NCBI GenBank assembly: GCA_045646365.1
Contig: JAZRKP010000022.1
Coordinates: forward strand, 1 to 59,026
Source of the DNA: SIG454 sp045646365
Lineage (GTDB): Bacteria > Bacillota > Clostridia > Monoglobales > Monoglobaceae
DNA: 59,026 nt
Reading direction: 5' to 3'
Under the pieces are notes generated by a model that saw nothing but the letters and a program-made list of their open reading frames with translations, was not told where the DNA came from and searched no databases. Both the position numbers and the translations under genes were made by a program. Each line of letters begins with the position of its first letter. Position 1 is the stretch's first letter. Shown one piece after another: positions 53,250 through 59,026 of the stretch.

Positions 53250-55991
53250 TCAACCTTCAACAAATTTATGAAGAGGATACATTCCTATAAAATCATCCCA
53301 AATATACGCCCTGCAATATTCTGTTGAGGCATTCTTTTCAACCGATATACCATAGACTGAATCATTTAACGTATTTCCCTCTATTGTAACCGTTTTGCTC
53401 TCAACTGCTGTCAATACATTTTCTTTATCGTACTGCGCCACAACAATTAAAGCACTTTCAGATTCTTTGTTGTTATTTTTAAGCTTTACAGATAAATGGT
53501 ACAATTCATTTTCTTTTTTTATTTCGAAATCAGATACTCCAAGAACCTCATACCCTAGAATATGCTTATCCGCTTTCTCCTTTTCAGCCGACGAAAGATA
53601 GAGCGTATATACTCCGTAAGGATTTTCAGGCATTTTAAACTGACGTTCAAATCCATTTGCTTTGCAAACAACATCATCTATATAAACAATATCCGCTTTA
53701 TCAACCACCTTGCCGTTCATTTCTTTCTTCAGAAGCATGACCGTAATGACGTCACCTTCATTAAGTCCTGTATCTTTACCGGAAAATGTAACTGTTTCGC
53801 TTTCTGCGTCTGTCCATATTTCAATGCCATATTTTAAATCAATTATTTCGCTTGCTTCAGAAAACACCTTAAAATCTCCCACTAAATACACCGGCTCCGC
53901 TGATACTTCAATAACATACTTTCCATTTTCATTATTTAAAGTATTTATCTTATTTCCGAAATAATCATATACTTCAATTTCTCTGCACCCTAAATTTAGA
54001 TATATTTTGTCACTCGCTTCATTATTTGTCCACATTACTGCAATTTTATAATTCTCGACAGTGTCAAAAGAATAGGCATACATTCCCTTTTCTTCATTTT
54101 CTATCTTCGCCGATATTTCCGTCATTCTGCTCATAAAGCTGTTCATTGCTGAAATCGCAAGATAAGACGGCTTTGCCGAAAGGGCATTTTTAGCATATTG
54201 ATATGTTGTCACTCCAAAATTACTTTCCTGGTCATCTTTGTTTACTCCGTCATTCTGAAAATCATACCAGTATATTTCATCAGCCAAGTCATTAGCCTTG
54301 GAATAAAACACAACTTTAACAGCACTCTCCGCTTGTTCTTTTTCAGATACACCCGTATCGCAATTCGCTGTTGTCCATCCTATTTCGGAAAAAACAATCG
54401 GCAGATTTACATTATATTCGTGCATCAAATCATAAACTTGTTTAACACTTTCATAAAAATTTTTCTGGTTAAATCCTCCACTCCAATCATAAGGATGTAT
54501 GCTTAAGGCATCCATATATAAATCCCCGTCACACTCAAAGACATCTCTTATAAAATCTACATCCGCACCCGCCGTGGCACATCCGTACACCTTTGCATTG
54601 GGATTTTTCGCTTTTATGGATTCGTACGAGGCTTTTAATAATCTTACATAAGCATTTGCATCTCGTTCTTCAATGTTAAAAGCTTTAATATTCCACTCGT
54701 TCCATATCTCAAATTTTTCAATTTTACCTTTAAGCTCTTTTGCCATAAAACCTGCATAATTTGCAAACCCATCTATTTCTTCTTCCGTATACGGAACTTT
54801 CACTATATTATAATTATCTGTAATGTATAGAGGATTACTATATGCAAGTATTTGCAAGCAATCGAGATTATTTGAAGTTAGCCTGTTAATCCTATTTTTA
54901 AACGCATCTGAAATTACATATTCACCTTTAATTGTTTCTGCTTCACTCCAATAATATTCATCCCTTATTCCGCTTGTTCCTGATTTTTCAATAATATCAA
55001 GGCTTTCATTTTGGGCGTACATTGACAAATGTGTTACAAATTTAAAATATGTATTTTTCGGTTCATTTTTATCAGTTGTTAAAGCTTTTGAAAAATCTGA
55101 TACTGTTTTATATTCAAAAGATTTTTCTTCCCCCGAAATCTCTGCCTTTGATACAGCTTCAATTTCAATAGAATATAAGTCATATTTTTCTACGAAAGTG
55201 TTTATACTGTGTTGTTTTATCTCAAACTCTGCTAAATTCAAAGTTACGCACCCTTCGCTTATAAGCTCATTTTTGCTGTTTTTTATCCGATAATTTAAAG
55301 AAGTTGTGAAAGAATATTCAGTGCGGTTTTCAACACTCAGATTAAGCTTTGGATTATCGTTTTTCCCAAAAATATTTCCTATATTTTCAGATGTTGCTGT
55401 TATGCTTACAGGATTTTGTGGAAATTCAGTATTTACCATAACTGAGCGAATTATAACATTCCCGTCAGACAACCCCATTGTGGGAGTCCAAAGAGCGACC
55501 ATTATATCAGAACCATGTAACAGAGAGTTATTTAAAATACAATCATCAATATAAAATGTATGTGTTTCCCAACGATAGGAATTTTTTAGATAAACTATAT
55601 CATCCGGTGTGGAAACCACTCCTCCTGTAGGAGAATTATATCTTAAAGAAAATTTCCCTCTTCCCATATCGAAATATTCCACTGTTACAGAGACCGCCTC
55701 TCCACGGGTTCCGTACCAATAAGAATCATCAACATCTATACACACAAAATTCTGTGACTGCGGAGTCCTTTTCAAGCCTGTTTTTCCAAATATATTTACA
55801 AAATCGTAATCACTATTTTCCGCCACATTCCAATCCGACACATTCTCCATTATAGGATTTTCTTCAAAAATAACAGATGCAGTTTTCTCCTGCATTGCAT
55901 CCACGACAAAAGAAAACGAAAAAATGACAGCAACAACAAGCAGAAATATCTTTGGTCCGGCATGGAAAATTATAGAAAAAATATTTTTCAT
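53250..55991 (-). CDS. Secreted clan GH-A glycoside hydrolase (GH39-like) with shared tail module
   Basis: A 913-residue protein. Signal-anchor segment about 12-32, N-terminal beta domain about 38-190, beta-sandwich about 195-300, TIM barrel about 310-640 with Glu432 (FEIWNEWN) and Glu536 (VFSEIGWT), then beta regions and a final roughly 100-residue tail ending AYIWDDFIGMYPL. It is a clear paralog of the next gene (shared HPYDW, GWTTANCDTGVSEKEQA-type stretches) but ends in the tail rather than CBM9. Start ATG 55991 with AAGGGAG. First gene of a roughly 20-kb leftward operon that opens opposite an AraC gene. Confidence 0.8.
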   Translation of the reverse strand: MKNIFSIIFHAGPKIFLLVVAVIFSFSFVVDAMQEKTASVIFEENPIMENVSDWNVAENSDYDFVNIFGKTGLKRTPQSQNFVCIDVDDSYWYGTRGEAVSVTVEYFDMGRGKFSLRYNSPTGGVVSTPDDIVYLKNSYRWETHTFYIDDCILNNSLLHGSDIMVALWTPTMGLSDGNVIIRSVMVNTEFPQNPVSITATSENIGNIFGKNDNPKLNLSVENRTEYSFTTSLNYRIKNSKNELISEGCVTLNLAEFEIKQHSINTFVEKYDLYSIEIEAVSKAEISGEEKSFEYKTVSDFSKALTTDKNEPKNTYFKFVTHLSMYAQNESLDIIEKSGTSGIRDEYYWSEAETIKGEYVISDAFKNRINRLTSNNLDCLQILAYSNPLYITDNYNIVKVPYTEEEIDGFANYAGFMAKELKGKIEKFEIWNEWNIKAFNIEERDANAYVRLLKASYESIKAKNPNAKVYGCATAGADVDFIRDVFECDGDLYMDALSIHPYDWSGGFNQKNFYESVKQVYDLMHEYNVNLPIVFSEIGWTTANCDTGVSEKEQAESAVKVVFYSKANDLADEIYWYDFQNDGVNKDDQESNFGVTTYQYAKNALSAKPSYLAISAMNSFMSRMTEISAKIENEEKGMYAYSFDTVENYKIAVMWTNNEASDKIYLNLGCREIEVYDYFGNKINTLNNENGKYVIEVSAEPVYLVGDFKVFSEASEIIDLKYGIEIWTDAESETVTFSGKDTGLNEGDVITVMLLKKEMNGKVVDKADIVYIDDVVCKANGFERQFKMPENPYGVYTLYLSSAEKEKADKHILGYEVLGVSDFEIKKENELYHLSVKLKNNNKESESALIVVAQYDKENVLTAVESKTVTIEGNTLNDSVYGISVEKNASTEYCRAYIWDDFIGMYPLHKFVEG

Positions 55992-56049
55992 TCAAACATC
56001 TCCCTTATCCTAAAATTTCATAATCATTCACAGTTTTTAGGTTTTTTTG

Positions 56050-56100
56050 CTCTTATTTGTATTCATTTTACCATGTATCTCTTATTTATGTCTATTCATT
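56050..56100. promoter_or_regulatory. Direct repeats overlapping the operon promoter
   Basis: CTCTTATTT occurs at 56050-56058 and 56079-56087 (29-bp spacing), each followed by ATTCATT (56061-56067 and 56094-56100). One copy lies in the spacer of the leftward promoter and the other just beyond its -10, so a bound regulator would overlap RNA polymerase. The AraC protein at 56209 is the likely ligand-responsive regulator. Confidence 0.5.
56065..56094 (-). promoter_or_regulatory. Promoter of the second polysaccharide operon
   Basis: Minus-strand TAGACA (56094-56089) and TAAAAT (56070-56065) with an 18-nt spacer, about 70 nt before the ATG at 55991. Confidence 0.6.
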
Positions 56101-56145
56101 TCGTATCTAACAGTAGAAAAAAAGTATGATTATTTCTTTTATCAA

Positions 56146-56175
56146 CTTGACATTCATTCTATTAGTTTATATAAT
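56146..56175 (+). promoter_or_regulatory. Consensus promoter of the second AraC gene
   Basis: TTGACA (56146-56151) and TATAAT (56170-56175) with an 18-nt spacer, about 34 nt before the ATG at 56209. It rules out the in-frame open region that begins at 56047. Confidence 0.8.
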
Positions 56176-56208
56176 AAATTTATAGAAATATTTCGGAGGC
56201 AAAGCAAT

Positions 56209-57036
56209 ATGATACATCAGATTTTCAATACGGTCGGAACTCATATTTATAATGGTACAATTTATGAAAATTTTCATTTTGAATATAATTTTCATAACAG
56301 TTTTGAATTATATTATATTTTTGAAGGGACTCCCTGTGCATTTGTAAACGATATAAAAATCCCTTTGTCTCCGAGAGATTTTCTGCTTATTGCACCCAAT
56401 ATGGCTCACAACCTTGAAGATGAAAAAGAAAACAAGTTTTATACCGGAGTTTTTTCTACTGATTTTGTGAACGAATTTTCTCGAACCGGAACACTAAAGC
56501 CCTTCTATAAGTTTACAACAGATGCTTTGACAACAGATTTTTTACTCGCTAATCTTATTGAAACCAGCTCTCCCCCAGTATATATACTTAAAGCTTGCCT
56601 TTATACCGTGTGTGCCAAAGCTGTTGAAAATGATATTTCATCTAATAACAACTTTGTTATTGATTCATCTTTCGTTCTTGCAGTAAACAACTATATTTCT
56701 AGTAATTTAGATACAACCTTCACACGTAAGCAAATTGCAGATTCTTTGAATTACGAAGAACACTATTTCAGTTATTTATTTAAGAAACATTTTAACATGA
56801 ATTTAAAAAAATATATCAATATTCTTCGTATATATAACGCTCAAAGGCTTTTGTCAACAACAACTATGAATATTTCATCTATCGCAACCGAATGTGGGTT
56901 TTCGTCAATTAGAAATTTTAATATTGCTTTTAAAAATATTAGCGGAAAAACTCCAAATGAGTACAGAAACACAAATATTCTTGTTACAGAACCCGATTTC
57001 AAAAACTCAAAAATTATTATCCCTACATCTCAATAA
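56209..57036 (+). CDS. AraC family transcriptional regulator
   Basis: A 275-residue regulator. The N-terminal cupin half has FHNSFELYYIFEG and PRDFLLIAPNMAHNLE. The C-terminal half has two helix-turn-helix motifs (about 165-262), including RKQIADSLNYEEHYFSYLFKKHF and IATECGFSSIRNFNIAFKNISGKTPNEYR. The start follows CGGAGG by 9 nt and a consensus promoter. It is divergent from the operon starting at 55991 and probably controls it. It has only general similarity to the 30137 regulator, so the two loci may answer different inducers. A terminator follows. Confidence 0.9.
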   Translation: MIHQIFNTVGTHIYNGTIYENFHFEYNFHNSFELYYIFEGTPCAFVNDIKIPLSPRDFLLIAPNMAHNLEDEKENKFYTGVFSTDFVNEFSRTGTLKPFYKFTTDALTTDFLLANLIETSSPPVYILKACLYTVCAKAVENDISSNNNFVIDSSFVLAVNNYISSNLDTTFTRKQIADSLNYEEHYFSYLFKKHFNMNLKKYINILRIYNAQRLLSTTTMNISSIATECGFSSIRNFNIAFKNISGKTPNEYRNTNILVTEPDFKNSKIIIPTSQ

Positions 57037-57037
57037 A

Positions 57038-57081
57038 TTATAAAAAACTGCTTTTTATTTCTAAAAAGCAGTTTTTTATAA
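57038..57081 (+). terminator. Terminator of the second AraC gene
   Basis: TTATAAAAAACTGCTTTTT (57038-57056) pairs with 57063-57081 with a 6-nt loop. The lower stem is T-rich, giving TTTTTT on the plus strand. Confidence 0.85.
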
Positions 57082-57214
57082 TTTCTCTACTATATAATTT
57101 TAAATATCTGAAACAGTAAGTTTTTCTCCCCACCTACCATAGCCTTGCTTGTCATCTATATTTGTTGATATTCCTCCCTTCATACACCCCCCTCATAATT
57201 AGATTCAGTAAATT

Positions 57215-57868
57215 TTATATATTCATCTCCATAAAGTTTCTCAGTTTTTCGGCTATCCTTTTATGACCCTCATCATTCGGATGCAAGCCATCTCCAAAGT
57301 ACAACACATTATGTGCCTCAATATTAGGTTGCATTCCACTCATTGAAAATAAATCTAATACAGGAATTGAATATTTTTCAGCTTTTTTTCTGATAACACT
57401 GGCATATTCCGTTAATGTTTTTCTTTCAAGTCCAAATTCATTTATCTTGTATTCTTCAGTCAATCTATGTAATGGTGTCATAAACACAATCGGCTTTGAT
57501 GGATACTTTTCTATTAATATCTTCATTAAATAATCACATGCTCCACAAAATGTAGTTGCTTCTGTATCAGATATGTTTCCAAACGGGGCATCTCCATGTC
57601 CAAAATCATTTGTTCCGCCAAAAACTATCACAGCATCTACATTCTCTTCCATTTCGGGTACTCTCGAAATAAAATCCTTATCCCATATTTCATTTGCTGA
57701 CGGCTTTCTCTGCGGAGCAATTCTTGTTCCTCCTATTCCGTAATTCAAAACTTTTGTATTGGTGATTTTAGAAAAAATATTTACATATTTAGCGTCTTGC
57801 GTAGATGCCCCAACACCCTCTGTTATGCTATCACCTAAAAATGCTATCGTTTTGTTAGTTAAATTCAT
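57215..57868 (-). CDS. SGNH/GDSL hydrolase, intracellular
   Basis: A 217-residue esterase without signal peptide. Block I FLGDSITEG (Ser14), block II GIGGTR (44-49), block III GGTNDFG (Asn87) and block V DGLHPNDEGH (Asp193, His196), all complete. Close to acetylesterase or lysophospholipase-type SGNH proteins. AAAGGAAG precedes the ATG. Single gene, with a weak possible promoter (TTGTAA/TATACT, 57959-57933). The substrate may be an acetylated oligosaccharide, from context only. Confidence 0.85.
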   Translation of the reverse strand: MNLTNKTIAFLGDSITEGVGASTQDAKYVNIFSKITNTKVLNYGIGGTRIAPQRKPSANEIWDKDFISRVPEMEENVDAVIVFGGTNDFGHGDAPFGNISDTEATTFCGACDYLMKILIEKYPSKPIVFMTPLHRLTEEYKINEFGLERKTLTEYASVIRKKAEKYSIPVLDLFSMSGMQPNIEAHNVLYFGDGLHPNDEGHKRIAEKLRNFMEMNI

Positions 57869-58302
57869 ATTTTCTTCCTTTCTGTATTCATAATAAATAT
57901 TTTTCGTCCACTATTTTTATAAAATTGCAAATAGTATACTTAAATTAATCATTTTACAACTTACACAATAAAATGTTTGAATCTATCATTCACTTTATTT
58001 TATTCATATTTAAATAGTTTATCATAAAATAAGTAAATTGACAATAAAATTTTAAAAATGCTATGAATAAGTTTTATCATCACTATTACAGTTTATCCTT
58101 ATACACTAACGCACTGATAAGCGAAAACTGTACACAAGTGGATAAAATAGCACTGATAAGTCGTGCATTTTACAAAAAAAAATGCGTAAGGGAAGTAACA
58201 CTGAATATTTTTTTCAACAGCCAGCTCACCGACTATTTAGCCTACATGTTTCAATATAATATGTATAATTTTGAAATATTTAATAGTCATATTCTCCTTA
58301 CT
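57869..58302. other. AT-rich intergenic region
   Basis: About 430 bp. It holds the leader of the SGNH gene and a plus-strand TTGACA near 58038, but no supported gene. GCACTGATAAG occurs twice in direct orientation (58111-58121 and 58150-58160). A 90-codon plus-strand frame at 58063-58335 has no ribosome binding site and overlaps the helicase end. Confidence 0.5.
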
Positions 58303-59026
58303 TCATTTAATTTCCGCCTGAGGGAGCGGGATTGATGCATAGAGCTTAACTGTGCAATCGCACCTGAGCAATCTTGCTCTGCCGACGGCTTGGATAAGTT
58401 CGGACTTTAAAAGCCATAACTGGATTTTTCTTAAGCTTGGTTCTTCATAGGTATGCAGCCAGTATTTATAGCATTCATCTTCTATTTCCATAAACTTCAT
58501 TTTCGTGTTTACATCAATACCAAGATGCGCTGCAAAAAGCTTGTACACCATTTCGTTGTAATGGGGCGTGCCTACAACAACTATATTCTCGCCTTTCATA
58601 TAGTCACAGCCTTCAGTGTTACCGTAGTGTATCATACAATTATTCGCCCGCTCTTTGTATTTCATAAATGTAATAATGTGTTTTGCGTCAGGATTTTCAC
58701 TTAATATTTTATCAAAAAGCTCATCATCTCCGTCTATATCCCGTCTTGAAAAGGAGCGGGAACAGTCCTGTATAAGCTTACCTTTATACTTTGCTTCTCT
58801 GCATTCCATATTGTTGATTTTTCTATCTTTAAAGAATAATCTATACACATTTTCGTCTGCTGTTGCAGAAAGGATTGTATATTTCACTTTATGAAACTTT
58901 GGCGGAATGAAACAATTTATATATTTATCCCCTATATGTATAGCAGTTGCTTTCATAAAAGCATTTACATTGGTGGATATATTCTTTTTTGTTATTATTT
59001 TATAGCTTATGTAATCGTCACATGGT
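58303..59026 (-). CDS. C-terminal part of a superfamily 2-type helicase, N-terminus cut by window edge
   Basis: The minus-strand frame is open to the window edge, so the gene starts outside; an internal Met at 58956 is not the start. About 240 residues are visible. ILSATAD fits helicase motif III and QAVGRARLLR fits motif VI, with a Rossmann-like C-terminal domain between (AKHIITFMKYKE, IVVVGTPHYNE). Proteins of this kind occur in phages and integrative elements of Firmicutes. The stop is at 58303-58305 and the gene-poor region follows. A mobile-element origin is inferred. Confidence 0.65.
   Translation of the reverse strand, partial: PCDDYISYKIITKKNISTNVNAFMKATAIHIGDKYINCFIPPKFHKVKYTILSATADENVYRLFFKDRKINNMECREAKYKGKLIQDCSRSFSRRDIDGDDELFDKILSENPDAKHIITFMKYKERANNCMIHYGNTEGCDYMKGENIVVVGTPHYNEMVYKLFAAHLGIDVNTKMKFMEIEDECYKYWLHTYEEPSLRKIQLWLLKSELIQAVGRARLLRCDCTVKLYASIPLPQAEIK

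Noticed and set aside
56047..56208. Longer N-terminus for the second AraC gene
   Set aside because: A consensus promoter at 56146-56175 lies inside it and the strong ribosome binding site precedes 56209.
58063..58335. 90-codon plus-strand open frame
   Set aside because: No ribosome binding site, start lies at a possible -10 region, overlaps the helicase end, no recognisable features.

Overview
This window is low-GC DNA with strong AGGAGG-type ribosome binding sites, consensus TTGACA/TATAAT promoters, S-layer homology (SLH) proteins and Gram-positive signal peptides. It fits an anaerobic plant-polysaccharide-degrading member of the Clostridia. A Monoglobus-like pectin degrader is a guess, not something the sequence proves. 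Nearly all genes lie on the minus strand and are packed into long, tight operons. Only two AraC-type regulators and one recombinase remnant lie on the plus strand. No tRNA, rRNA, CRISPR array or intact insertion sequence was seen.

Layout from left to right. (1) Positions 1-225 hold the start of a DUF960 gene cut by the window edge, followed by about 500 bp with a tRNA-3'-end-like repeat and a terminator. (2) 731-7138 is a sugar-acid operon: uxuB and uxuA, two Gfo/Idh/MocA oxidoreductases, a TIM-barrel isomerase/epimerase and two SGNH esterases. (3) 7205-29968 is a polysaccharide locus: two SLH proteins, two secreted clan GH-A hydrolases, a secreted protein of four repeats, a GH78 rhamnosidase, a GH106-like hydrolase and a DUF4838 protein. 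A divergent AraC regulator (30137) reads away from it. (4) 31006-32730 is a separate clan GH-D galactosidase-like gene. (5) 32890-36282 is a scar of mobile DNA: an att-like repeat, an integrase that has lost two catalytic arginines, a fragment of a second recombinase, a structured and probably non-coding segment, a HEPN-MNT toxin-antitoxin pair and a truncated hydrolase. (6) 36458-55991 is a second, roughly 20-kb polysaccharide operon: phosphoesterase, GH78, truncated GH94, GH43, two SLH proteins, a laminin-G-like repeat protein and two secreted clan GH-A hydrolases. A second divergent AraC gene follows at 56209. (7) 57215-59026 has a third SGNH esterase and the C-terminal part of a helicase cut by the edge.

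How the genes may work together (inference): secreted GH-A enzymes and repeat proteins act at the cell surface, where the paired SLH proteins attach to the wall. Oligosaccharides are then finished in the cytoplasm by the signal-less GH78, GH106-like, GH36-like and GH43 enzymes and by esterases. Released uronic acids would pass through mannonate to 2-keto-3-deoxygluconate through UxuB and UxuA. Rhamnosidases plus uronate enzymes suggest a pectin-like (rhamnogalacturonan) substrate. The window has no transporter, polysaccharide lyase, uronate isomerase or KDG kinase, so those steps must be encoded elsewhere.

The most novel element is the pair of related surface cassettes (about 7.2-25.7 kb and 42.7-56.0 kb). 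Each joins an N-terminal-SLH protein and a glycine-linker C-terminal-SLH protein to secreted GH-A enzymes. Four of the secreted proteins share a conserved C-terminal module. Two promoters share one operator-like motif at identical spacing from the -35 box.
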